Shown here piece after piece: positions 25,805 through 36,135 of a stretch of DNA of 64,000 nucleotides; the first letter of the stretch is position 1; every line of letters begins with the position of its first letter. A model generated the notes under the pieces. That model was not told where the DNA came from. It saw nothing but the letters and a program-made list of their open reading frames with translations, and did not search any database. This DNA is from Malachius bipustulatus (taxonomy: Eukaryota > Arthropoda > Insecta > Coleoptera > Melyridae). The DNA lies in contig OU342636.1 in NCBI GenBank assembly GCA_910589415.1, positions 40,191,735 to 40,255,734 on the forward strand. Reading direction: 5' to 3'. The position numbers were made by a program, and so were the translations under genes.

Positions 25805-26885
25805 TGTAACGTACATTTCGTACGTACCGGCTAGATGCCGGTAACACAGAGATGACGGCGGGCGCGCGCAGTGAGTGAGTGATGGTGGGTTTTAGTGCAT
25901 CGGCCGACTGGAGGCCTCGAGTTCGTCGGTTTCGCGACCTCGACTGTCGAGTTGCAATCAGGTGCGTTTCATCATCATACCTGCGTTTTCACTCTCTTTC
26001 TCTCCTGGAAATTCGCGGATGAAGAGTCCGCAAACACCTTAAGTTTCCTGAAATGGTGTCGTGAACTTTCACGTTAATTATTATAAGAATCAACTACGTT
26101 TTTGACTTGGTGAGTGTCGTAAAATGATTTTCTTAATTGTGTTAGAATTATACAGATCATATTTTCTTAATACCGTATGCTAATTAATTACAGCTTTTTA
26201 AATCCGATCAAGTTTCGCTCCGCTTGTAAAACTTTGCGATCACATGTTTGATCTCAACATATCTTGAGGACGGGACATCAATTTATGTACCCTCGGCAAG
26301 CAGACTCGATCGGACCGTTCATTAATGCAAGAGTGTTTCTGATACCCATGAAATTGCAGCTTTTTCCCTACGGATTGATTTTTCCCCGGAGTCAATTTTT
26401 CCCTGGAGGCAATCTTTTTCTTGGAGGCAATCTTTATCTCTGGAGGCAATTTTTCTCTCAAACAAGAAGGCTGATGTTACCTGAGACACCTGAGAAGTTT
26501 ACCGGCTGATGTTACCTGAGACACCTGAGAAGTTTACCACCAACTAAACTTCCACCCTCGCTCCGAAGACCCTACGAAGCTAAGTGCCTTTGCCTACCAA
26601 GGTTTAACCGATCAGTTCATTCAGATTCTACACGCTCTTGCTCCTTATTGTTGTTAACCGTGCTCAAGTTAATAATTTGTGATAATAACTGTGATTTATT
26701 TTAATAAAGAGTACCTGTTGTTCTGCTGACCTGCTTGTTATTGTTGACCCTCTTAGACTAGCGACTCAACCTACGACCCTTGTTTTTTCTTGTCTCATGC
26801 TCTCAGCGACTATTTTTCCCCTCTAGGGTTAAATAGTTCGTTTCAAGTGGCACCCAACGTGTCTATCTGCCACTAATTCGTTTCA
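25805..26885 (+). mobile_element. LTR retrotransposon copy B: LTR + PBS stub + LTR tail, TSD AATA
   Basis: The LTR runs from TGTAACGTACA (25805) to GTTCGTTTCA (26845). It is followed by AGTGGCACCCAACGTG, a short spacer, TGCCACT, and a repeated ATTCGTTTCA ending at 26885. AATA is duplicated on both sides (25801-25804 and 26886-26889). Removing the insert and one AATA restores the reading frame of the surrounding Tc1 pseudogene, which proves the ends. AATAAA at 26703 is the likely polyadenylation signal, about 140 bp before the LTR end. The 3' half of the U3 carries the CCTGGAGGCAA minisatellite (about 26370-26460). There is no internal coding region. It has the same architecture as copy A, in the opposite orientation. 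Confidence 0.9.
26848..26861 (+). promoter_or_regulatory. tRNA-Lys-type primer binding site of LTR copy B
   Basis: TGGCACCCAACGTG begins two bases after the LTR's final CA. It matches the tRNA-Lys PBS form TGGCGCCCAACGTGGGGC (which is complete in copy C) except for one change and a truncated end. It would anneal the tRNA 3' end to prime minus-strand DNA synthesis. Confidence 0.8.
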
Positions 26886-27776
26886 AATACTAAAGCAATA
26901 CCTCTCGTAGAAGACGGTCGAAGCCAACGATATATGGAACGACACAGCCTTAGCCATATAATGTTTAATGTTTTGGAGATACTCGTATAGAAGCACACGA
27001 AGGCCAGGTAGTGTGAGAAAATGAGTAACAACCGCTCAAGACGATAGATTGTTTATTCTCAATTCTCTACGAGTACGAAACGGTCGACTTCGGGAGATTT
27101 GTGGTACAAACGTGAGCAGAGAGTTTGCCGAAGATTACAAGAAGTGTGGCTGAAAGCTCGCAGACTCGCAGGCTAGCAACTTGGCCCAAGTCAAGTTACG
27201 GGGTGGCGAGACTATAATAATTTCCTCGTGAACACGTCAATTGGAATCTTCAGCAATGGAGAAATTTATTGTTTATTGATAAGACTAGGTTCTTTCTACA
27301 ATAACCAGATGGACGGCCACGGGTTTGGAGACGAACAAGGAAACGATTTGCAAAGTGTACTTTCAGCCCCAGGCTTAGTCATAACAGAAGTTCGGTAATG
27401 ATGTGGGCAGGAATATCAGTTCCGCCTTTACGGAATTGGTCTTAATTGATTTGATGGGAGATTACCGGTTCCATTCGCTTCATTTATTGGCCCTAACTTT
27501 GTCCTGATGGAGGATAACACCAGACCACATGCAGCAAGATGCATCAGTGCATTCTTGGCAGAAGTTGGTGTTCAAAAACTCAACTGACCAGCATGTTCTC
27601 CGGACACAAATCCTATCGAACATGTTCTTAATGACACTTCAAGAAGAATATGGTAGAATATTCCGCAGAACACCATTCGTTAGCTCATTAGTGGAATGCA
27701 AGCAATAATTAGGTCTACAACACAAAATATTGAATTTTACCAAAAATGTAAACTGGACGCCGAAGTATTTTTTTAA

Positions 27777-28959
27777 ATGCACCCGATTTTCAAAAAAATT
27801 CTAGGTAGCTTGGTTTCTTGCACAAAAACAAAAAAAAATAAACTATGATATCCTCTAGCAGATGGATGGTGTCAACAAGCTTTAGGACGCGGACGGCGTC
27901 GGGCTATGTAGCTCAGCGTCTTGTGGAGAACTCAGTACACTTGCGCTCGGGCCGCTCACTAGAACTTACACTGTACTTAGTTGGCCGGCTTGCAGTGTCG
28001 TGTCAGATTACGACAAGCGGTAAATGAAGAGCGCTGCGACACTTTATTTCACTCGTTTTTTTACTTTATGCACTCTTCATGATATTCTACATTTTATACT
28101 TCTACATTTTATGAACTAAGAAATGTGTAAAAAGTACATTTTATGAATAACTCGTGGATAAACTATAATATAAAATAATAGAAGGAAATATGTTGTTTGA
28201 TATCATCATTTAAAACAAAAAAAATTGATGTAATAAAAAAAAATAAAATTTGATTTCGTCATTGTGCCAAAACTGACGGCAGCTCCAAGAAAGTCTTACG
28301 CGAAAATCATCTTTTCTGATAATTAGAGAATAATTATAAACCGTAATGGATACTCAAGTTATATGACTTGAAGTCATATTTTTACCATTCTAGATATTAT
28401 ACCTACCTATCTAAACGTGAGATCTTAGTTGATATTTTAAAAACTACTATTATCGTTTTTAGAATCTTAATAACGATAATAATTTCAATTTAAAGCAGAC
28501 GTGTTCTAAAGGCGTATAATTAAGATGAATTTTGGGATGTAAAATTGCCGAACTTTCTTTTTTCTCTAGCTCAGAGCAAACATGACAAAATTATCAATCA
28601 TTTCTGTCGTTGCACCGCATAAATTTCACGCTGTATTATTCTCCTAGTGACCTTTGAAAGCTGCGATAAAAATCTGCGAGCATATAATAATATAAAACGG
28701 AAAAAAGGGTCAAGTAAATTCATGCGAATCCGCCGAATTAGAGAGCTCGTAATAGTAAAAATATCTCTATTGGCGTACTTCCATGAACCTAAATTGCACA
28801 TTTATGATTCTACATAATTATTAGTATATTATGTACCTACCTATGTTTATTTATAGACGGGTGCTAGGCTCATTTGGCTATATTATTTGTTGGCAATATT
28901 AATTAATAAATATTAAGAATCACTTTATTAAAACTAATACGTTTTTTAAAAATTGAACA
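27777..28959. other. Unassigned DNA
   Basis: A GC-richer piece at about 27885-28030 contains TAGCTCAGCG, which looks like a tRNA-type A box, but no convincing B box or cloverleaf. It may be a SINE scrap. The remainder is AT-rich with no gene. Confidence 0.35.
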
Positions 28960-29335
28960 TTTGAACTTCCACTAATATTTTGCTGCATTTTTTTTTCTTC
29001 GTGGGGCGTCTGGTATATATAAATTATTACTCTAATTAGGGTCCAGGCTTTAGGTATGTGTCCCAGTGCAAGACTGCCCCTGAGGATCAAACAGTGCCCC
29101 TGGATCAGAAGATGTGGTCCTTTCTGCAACAGTATTGAGTAAAAGCCATCCATACTGGGCGATTTGTAGGATTCAAAGGAGTTCATCCTCTTTGAGGGTC
29201 CCAGCTCTGCATTTAGGCAGTTTGGAGATAGATCGGTGACCCGAGATCCTGGAAAATGGACCCTGATTAGTTCCCTCATTGTGTCCTCTCCTGTTTCTGA
29301 ATATTTGCCACCATCTGTCTTCAGGGTGTGAAGTG

Positions 29336-29353
29336 GCCCCACGTTGGGCGCCA
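29336..29353 (-). promoter_or_regulatory. Complete tRNA-Lys primer binding site
   Basis: The minus strand reads TGGCGCCCAACGTGGGGC directly after the LTR end. This is the full 18-nt PBS complementary to the 3' end of tRNA-Lys as used by many retroelements. It is the best-preserved PBS of the family in the window. Confidence 0.85.
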
Positions 29354-29355
29354 CT

Positions 29356-30217
29356 TAAAACGAATTATTTTACCCTAGAGGGGAAAAATAATCGTTGAGA
29401 GCATGAGACAAATAAAAGACAATAACAAGGGTCGTGGATTGAGCTGTCAGTCTAAGAGGGTCAACAAATAACAAGCGGGCCAGCAGAACAACAGGTACTC
29501 TTTATTAAATAAAAATCACAGTAATTATCACATGGAACTCTTGAGGATGGTTAACAAGTAATAGAGAAACAAGAGCGTGCAGTTTAGCCGAATGAATTGA
29601 TTGGGTAAAAATGTATCCGCAAGGGCACTTAGCTTCTGTTATGTTCTCCCGCTGGAAGATGGAGGGTTTAAGCCTGGGGTACGGATGGCACAGGTTCGGC
29701 GGCCAGCAGGTTAGCTGCTACACTGGTAAATTCGGTCGCTCCTGCAGTACTACAAGTATGTGCCAATGGATCAGGTGCGCTTTGGTACGAAGAAAAAGCT
29801 TAGCTGGTTGGAAAAGTGATCTCAGGTACGACCAATGTGCTTAGGTACGGAAAGAATGCCCCAGTACGAAAAACGTGCTTCCGTAGGAAAAAGCAAGCCA
29901 AAAACGTGGATGATGTTTCTATATTTGAACTATAAATTCAAGACGCCATTAGGTGAATTATTCGCGACAGGTGTTTGGCAGAGACGGTCTTCGCGATTCC
30001 AGGAGAGAAAAAGAATTCGATAATAATTAGAAGTGGAATCTCAGGTATCGGCGTACCGGATCGAAATTCGACAATCGAGGTCGACGAAACGCGAGGCTCC
30101 AGCCGGGCGCGTTTGCACTGCCGTCGACAGACCGAACTAAAAGCCACCATCACTCCCTTATGCGACGCGCGCAACGCGGTTGTCTCCGGAGCCAGTAAGT
30201 ACAAAATGTACATTACA
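29356..30217 (-). mobile_element. LTR copy C, nested in the non-LTR pseudogene
   Basis: A minus-strand LTR from TGTAATGTACA (30217) to ATTCGTTTTA (29356; CA mutated to TA), followed by the PBS. It shares with copies A, B, D and E the GC-rich start, the minisatellite zone (here decayed, about 29640-29900) and the block around ACCTGTTGTTCTGCTG. The non-LTR reading frame lies on both sides, so this LTR inserted later. The flanking base set AGCT on the right has no clear partner, so the internal region, 3' LTR and second TSD were probably lost in a deletion that ends just after the PBS. Confidence 0.8.
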
Positions 30218-31260
30218 AGCTCTGAGGTTGTTTCGAAAGTATTTTATGGAGTGTAGCATATTCTTGAGCGCCTTTTATGTCCTCACAGTGCTTTTGTTGT
30301 ATTCTGTGAGAGCCTTACTATATATCTCCCATCAAGTGTTTGTTTCCTTCACTTCGTTGAAGTGTTTCCCAACTTGTCTCCTTTGTGCAGCTAGGTTTCC
30401 GTTCCACCAGAGCAAATTCCTGTTGGAGTTTCTGCTGACGATGGGACAGTTGCTGTTGTGCTGTTGTAGACCGAAGTGATATAGCATCCTGTACTTGCTC
30501 TACTATTATACTACCACTCGTCTGTTTTAAACTATGCTCCAGGTCTGTCTCATAGGACTCCCAGTTAGTTTTTCGAGGGTTACGATAGGTTTCTTTTTTG
30601 GTTGCGTTTCCATTTATTGTAAAGTCTCTCACCAGTTTTTCTACTTCCTTGGGAGGTGATGATTCCAGGGCGTCATATTTCCGCTGCCTATCCTGATTTT
30701 TGCTACCTTTAGGTACCTAGAAAAAAGATTTATTAACGGAAGTATTTTAAGGCCTCTCTCGGCTAATATGCAAGTTCTGGGGGATTCAAAGGATTTACTC
30801 TAGGTTAGTTCTCCCAACTCCCCCAGTCCCATTATCTTACCTTTATTGTTCCAACGTTCTGGAATGAGGGCCACCTCAAATTTCCTAATTGCTGATGCAG
30901 CTGATGCCGCCTTACTGTGCTGGAGGTTCGCTTGAAGGACCCCAATTCCTGATTTTGCCCGTCATGGTGCCCCTTTAACACCCTTCCGAGGTTGTAGACG
31001 CTTCTTCTCTGTTTTTTTTTTTTTTTTTTATGAATTGTAGCAAGCACGTGGGAACGTTTAGACCTGAATTTTGCCTTTCTAAATGTTTCATCACTGGCCC
31101 CTCTTCTTCCTCTGGCCTTGGAATGAAGACCAGAACCCACGGCCTCTTACGGAGATCCTTGGCCTCAACTGTTGTCAAGGCCGTTCCTTCCCTACGCCGG
31201 TCCAGGGTTCCAACTATCCCCAAGAGCCAGGTTTTGTATCACGTTTGCGCAGTGCATCCA

Positions 31261-33384
31261 TTACATCCCCCCGCTAATCGCTACTTTTTCGAATTGTAAT
31301 GCACTGTTGCTCCCTGAAGGTATGTTGTGTTATTATTTTTTATTATTATTGTGATGATGACTGGCGGTGAAGAAGTGAATCTAGTGGCTCCGCAAAAGCC
31401 TTGTAGAAAATGTAGAAAAGCAGCAATTTCGGGAGTGAAATGTGTACAGTACATTTAACATAATTTCAGTCTTTTTTTACTATTGGACTGGAATATTACA
31501 GGAAGATTTACAAATCCAATTGCGCAAAAGAACACACACAGCCTTTTGCAAAGCACTTTACATCAAAAAGTTTGAGTACCTATATAATAATTATAAAGAA
31601 GGATAATAATACCTATGGTTGCAAAATCTAACGGTTTGCTGTCTTTGACGACTATGCAGAATCTTCCATGAAGATTTTTATATGATAACCAGTACCTACA
31701 TGTCAGGAAACACAGCATTTTCGTGAATAAGTTTCTGTTGAATTTAATATTTTTGTCTGCAAACCATTTCAATCTTCCCTGCTGATTGATAACAATCATC
31801 TTCATAGCAGTTGAACGAATCTTAAAATATTTTAATTTATCCTATCAAATGCACTTTGGTAATAAGATTTATAAATCTCATATCTATCATAGTCCAACAT
31901 GGTAACTCTCGCTTGTTTTCAAGGAAATGTAGGTTATCTGTTATGTAACTTGACCTCGTCAAATGACCTAACAGAACTAAAGTATAAGACAAACTCAGAC
32001 AAAGATGTTTTCTATGCTTATTTTATAAAGGTGAGAAGAACCTTGGCCATAAAAAGCCACCAATCAAGATCAATAATTTTACTGTTAAACAGCCTTGGCT
32101 GAAATGGCATCACTACCACAGACTTAAACCTCACTTTCAGCCAATCCTTCAAGAGTTTATTTTTTCAAAAGCAACGTTTCAGGTAGGTACGGTAATAATA
32201 GCAATCTGTGCGGATTATGTACCAGTACCTATAATAGGTCTTTTGTAGCAGATTTGTAGCACATCTTCCACCAATTGCCAGGTTAATAATAATAAGGAAC
32301 TATTAGGTAGGTACACATTCGAAACAATGTTTGCAAAATGATTGTTGTTGCAAAAAAATGCAGAAATTATCGGTAAGAATTGAAAGATGGAATGGAACCA
32401 CTAAAAAGAAACCATCAAGAAAAAATTGAAGTTTATAACAAAGTATGCTGAGTAAAGCAAAATTTAATTCTGCTGAAAATTGAATAAATCCTTCCCATCC
32501 CAAAACATCTTCACAGATCTCGGATTTTTCATATTTTCACGTGCGAAGTCAGCCAATCGTTAACGTTCGTTCCATATTCATGCCAAACAGTTCCTGCAAT
32601 CAACTCTTATTACGACTCTTATAGCTCAGATATTGATTTTCAATTTGTGAACGACTTCCGACATAGCAACAAGTGTACGGATATTTCAAGACCACGAAAA
32701 TGGAAATCTGTTGCCTGTACGTGTACCTCTGCACAGATCTTGTCCTTTGGTTTGACGTTAGGTAACAGTTTAACACATAACATGTTCCACGTACATTAAA
32801 TAGACAAATATATTACATTTATTTTCTTGAATCGTTCACTGCACCATTACATAATCCATTATTGCGATAATTAACAGGTGAATGACCCTTGACTGCTGCT
32901 TGCTTGCAATGTAATAATCTCCATACCAGGTGTTATCAAAAAGTAACATCAACATTTATTTTGATATGATATTCTACAGGGTGTAATTTTAATGATCCTA
33001 ATGCAGGATTTAATAAAGAGTACGTTACAGTAACTTCAATGTCAAAATTGCCTCAGTGAGTTAAGACATGTTCACTGTCTTCTGTCATGCCTCATCGAGC
33101 ATCAAGAAATAGATCAGCAATAAGGAGACAGTGCTAGTGCTCCCTGATAGACGTCAGAGGATGTTTAAATCTTATACGATGATCAGGTTAGGATGCTAAA
33201 GATTTAGTAAGGCTGTCCATCATGCACTAGTGACAAAGAAAAAGCACCTGGCGAATCGTTGATTTCTCTGTTCGGCACCCATTAGTGGAATGCATAAATC
33301 TGATAAATCAAGACTTATGGTATTGATGTGTGTAGGCGTTCATGGCTGGCTTCATCTGAAATTATAATTGATTCCAGGAGGTTT
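31261..33384. other. Unassigned DNA
   Basis: No recognised gene. An ACAGGGTGTAATTTTAATGA motif near 32978 looks like a repeat end. Open frames are below 80 codons and match nothing I know. Confidence 0.35.
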
Positions 33385-34480
33385 TCCTGTCATTTATCCG
33401 TGGAGATTTTATCCGAACATTTCGTCTAGAACTACGGTAGACATCATCAGCGGTTACGTGTGCGCATGCTTCCACTCCTCGTGTTCACTGATAGCTGACT
33501 GGATGCCTAAAAGAGCGGCCCTATTTTTATAGAATGATAGCCCGGTAACGTCATACCCCCTCCACTAGCTATCTATACCGTACCAACGACTGGCCAGATG
33601 ATGACTCATTCGGGTTTGACATAACGCTGGATACCAAATCCTCTTCAGTTTCATTCCTTCCCATTTTTTGTTGAAATTATTTGGTTGACGTTCTTCAGAT
33701 AAGGAGGATAAGCAGCTCCCAAAACACTCTGGTTGTTCACTGGGTATCGTGGGATGTTGAGTTCTGGGTCGCAACGCTCTCCTCAGTTTTTAAGCGGTGT
33801 AGTCATTCGCCTCCAGAGTATGATATAGGCGGGCGAGCTCTTCTCGGTCTTCTTGGAGGTATTGGTTCTGATAAATTCAGGATGCACATTTACCAGGGTT
33901 TTTATTACTGCTCGTTTTCGGCCTGGATGACGTTTGGAGGTGATTGTGTAAACACCAATCTGTGGGTGTTGGTTTTTTGCAGCACCAAGGTTTCATTATT
34001 ATTCCTGTTAAAGAGAACATAAAGAAATGGTAGTTCTAAGCCCTTTTCTATTTCCACAGTAAATTGAATTAGGGAGTGAATACAGTTGATATGGTGAAGA
34101 AATCCCTTCAGGGCCTCTCTCCCATGCTGCCAAATGAGCAAGATGTCATGTACCTACGTAGCGGTGCCAACAAGACGGTTTATTGGTGGCGGTGTTTAAG
34201 GCCGTGGTTTCAAATAATTCCGAATAGAAGTTGACAACAACAGGACTCGGGGGCTGCCCATAGCAACTCCAACAAGTTGTTGATAGAAGTCACCATTCCA
34301 CTGAAAATAGATTGTGGTGAGTACACGGGGGAAAAGAGAGCGAGAGAGTCATTAGGAACGATTAGGAGTATGCTGAATGGTCTCGTTGATGGGAACCATG
34401 GTGAAGAGGGAGACGAAATCAAACTGACGATAATGCGACTGGAATCAAGGGTTAAAGATTCAAGTTTTCTGAAGTGAGGT
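33385..34480 (-). pseudogene. Penelope-like element (PLE) pseudogene 1, reverse transcriptase core
   Basis: On the minus strand, FDFVSLFTMVPINETI (about 34380-34425) is the PLE RT motif A (SFDVVSLFTxVPI). QLVGVAMGSP (about 34250-34280) is motif B. HRY followed by a disrupted VDD box lies near 34150, where four extra bases (GTAC) break the YVDD codons. IWQHGREALKGFLHHIN and IQFTVEIEKGLELPFL (34000-34135) are the typical downstream PLE segment. Then sequence similar to PLE C-terminal linkers (about 33600-33750) and SAISEHEEW (about 33490) follow, the latter reminiscent of the end of the GIY-YIG nuclease region. A conserved hairpin-like sequence lies at 33400-33450. Frameshifts and stops make it inactive. 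Confidence 0.8.
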
Positions 34481-35673
34481 ATTGTAAACTACTTTTCGAT
34501 ACCGATTTCAAAATCTCAATTTATTCAATCATAATCGAAGCCATGATTATTTAGCAAAAACACCAAGAGCAGTCTCTTTAAACGCAAACTGCTACGTTCC
34601 ACCGATATTACTCGAAGGAATATTGACTATTTTTAAGCTTTTCAACACTCTACGCCCAAAAAATTCTGACTTCATCCACTAGCACTTCCTTCTGCACTCT
34701 TCACCTTAGCCACGATGAAGGAGACTGCTTCAATTTGACAATACCTACTTTCTGTTAGCTAGCCTTCGTAAGATTAGTCTCATGAGTTGCTAACCCCATC
34801 AAATGGTTGCTAACCCCATCAAATGTAACAACACCTTACTTACCTCTTTCGAGTCCTACGAACCTGGTTTTCACTGATCACATTAGCTACTCTTCCACTG
34901 GGGTAGAAGTCACTGGTAAAAATCTACATTATTAAAGCGGTTTCATATTATACGCTTACTTCGGATAGAAACAACCCTCAAGTATGGTGACTTTAATAAT
35001 TCAAGCTGTCTTTGTGAAAAATTGTTTTATTGGTCATGACGCTCATTTGCCAGATTAGCGACGTTATGTCCCTTGCAAAGGCATAGCAAGAATTTTTTTC
35101 TAGGGGGGGGGGTCCAATGGTGACTAGGGACATTATAGCATAAGGCGTAAAAAAGAGGTGGATTTAAAAAAGAGGTGAATGCAAAAAGAAAAGGAGGTTC
35201 CCTCCCAAAACAGCGCCGTAGGTGAAATATTTGTATTATTCAAGGTCACACAATTTCCCAGCACTTGAAACATAAATGTACTTCATTCCTGTAAAAATGG
35301 CCTCCGAATTGTGTGGAAACGCTAATTTATTTTAGAGTTCTGAGTACAACTATTGTACAAGATAAGAGGTAATAAAATTTTGAAAAGGTACAATCCTTCT
35401 CTTTCTCACACACACACCGAAGTAGAGAGTTCAAATTAGGCGCCAAATTCCTGCACTAATGTGAAAGTATCTCTCCTACATAAAAAGTGGTTATTTAAAA
35501 AGAGAAATAGGTAACACAGTGGGATGCCAGATGCTTTATTTAATTTTGAATTTTGATGTTTCGTAAATGATATCCTAAGCTATAAAAAAGTATGCAAAAA
35601 TTGGCCCTTGGTTTTACTTGTTTATTTCTTTCTAGGCTATTGCATAAAAAAATAATGGAATATCTCAAACTAA
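34481..35673. other. Unassigned DNA
   Basis: No recognised gene. A 17-bp direct repeat (GTTGCTAACCCCATCAA) occurs twice at about 34786-34820. A G-run lies at 35104-35112. Confidence 0.4.
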
Positions 35674-36135
35674 ATAAATCCTGGGAAATCGAAGAATTGC
35701 ATCGAGCATGGTCAACAAACCACTCTTGACCCTCCACCATGGCTTAATGCACTTTGGCCACCTCAAGCCAGACTAACGAAAACATCCGCTGAAACTGAGG
35801 GAGTTTACCTGCTTTCAAGATTGCGACAACCTGAGCTACTCCGTAACATTAGGCTATACTTAGCCTATCTTCATGACAGACCTGAGTCAACATGCCTTCA
35901 TGGTGAAACGAAGAACAGCGTCAGATTGCTACTTGCTTCTGAGGGTTTCCCTACTGAGAGAAATGCCCTGATGGCGTATTATAAACGTTTCTACGAGAGC
36001 TATGGATTAACCGGAAGTGACGCCGAGGATGATCTTAAGGCCCTTAGATCACACCTTGCGGCTGAAAACACGAACTACCTCGTGAAAGCAAGGGAAAACT
36101 CAAGAGCATACAATTCCCCTTTTCAGAGGAAGTGA
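35674..36135 (+). CDS. Non-LTR retrotransposon B, ORF1 C-terminal part
   Basis: An open frame runs from just after a stop (35671-35673) to TGA at 36133-36135. It contains ARLTKTSAETEGVYLLSRLR, then LYLAYLHDRPESTCLHGETK and a helical tail ending YNSPFQRK. No zinc knuckle or RRM is visible, so the domain is unknown. Position alone suggests ORF1: it ends in the 4-base overlap GTGA with the start of ORF2, the stop-restart arrangement common in two-ORF non-LTR elements. The first in-frame ATG is not at a clear start, so the element is probably 5'-truncated and the true N-terminus is missing. It could also be a separate gene fragment captured upstream. Confidence 0.5.
   Translation: MNPGKSKNCIEHGQQTTLDPPPWLNALWPPQARLTKTSAETEGVYLLSRLRQPELLRNIRLYLAYLHDRPESTCLHGETKNSVRLLLASEGFPTERNALMAYYKRFYESYGLTGSDAEDDLKALRSHLAAENTNYLVKARENSRAYNSPFQRK

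Larger units (their letters stand above)
25780..27776 (+). pseudogene. Tc1-like transposase pseudogene, split by LTR copy B
   Basis: The frame opens with ATG at 25780 (MVLSAEDN), is interrupted by the LTR insertion, and resumes at 26886 exactly after the duplicated AATA, reading TKAIPLVEDGRSQRY. Downstream in shifting frames are RRPGSVRKWVTTAQDD (N-terminal DNA-binding region), IDKTRFFL (first catalytic Asp), VMEDNTRPHAARC (second Asp) and PACSPDTNPIEHVL (catalytic Glu of the DD34E type). It ends near LISGMQAII and VFF. This order fits Tc1 transposases (~340 residues), which cut and paste DNA at TA sites. Several frameshifts and a stop before PACSPD make it inactive. I did not find intact terminal inverted repeats. 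Confidence 0.85.
28960..31260 (-). pseudogene. Jockey/R1-like non-LTR retrotransposon, degenerate, interrupted by LTR copy C
   Basis: Minus strand, in order. About 31090-31220 has LRKRPWVLVFIPRPEEEE, like the RNA-binding region of ORF1 in this group. About 30834-30950 has GVLQANLQHSKAAS and VALIPERW, the endonuclease start (normally QxNLQHSKAA...IALIQEPW). About 30550-30610 has YRNPRKTNWESYETDLE, the end of the endonuclease. About 30330-30400 has WWNGNLAAQRRQVGKHFNE, and then ATLHKILSKQPQS reaches the LTR. Beyond the LTR, 28985-29330 gives LKTDGGKYSETGEDTMRELI, HFPGSR, then FESYKSPSMDGF and LALGHIPKAW, the first RT motifs. The frame shifts repeatedly, and the palm and 3' end are missing. The life cycle would be target-primed reverse transcription; this copy is dead. 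Confidence 0.8.

Noticed and set aside
23694..26885. A single large DNA transposon with ~1-kb terminal inverted repeats formed by LTR copies A and B
   Set aside because: Each half has its own 4-bp TSD (CGTT and AATA), polyadenylation signal and PBS, and copy B alone splits a Tc1 frame. They are therefore two separate insertions.
27885..28030. tRNA or tRNA-derived SINE (TAGCTCAGCG)
   Set aside because: Only an A-box-like word is present. No B box, cloverleaf or 3' tail could be drawn.
33400..33450. Possible hammerhead ribozyme on the minus strand (CTGATGATGTCTACC...TAGACGAAA) downstream of PLE pseudogene 1
   Set aside because: An extra base sits between CTGATGA and stem II, so the first stem II pair is broken. 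I could find no stem III or cleavage triplet in the right place.
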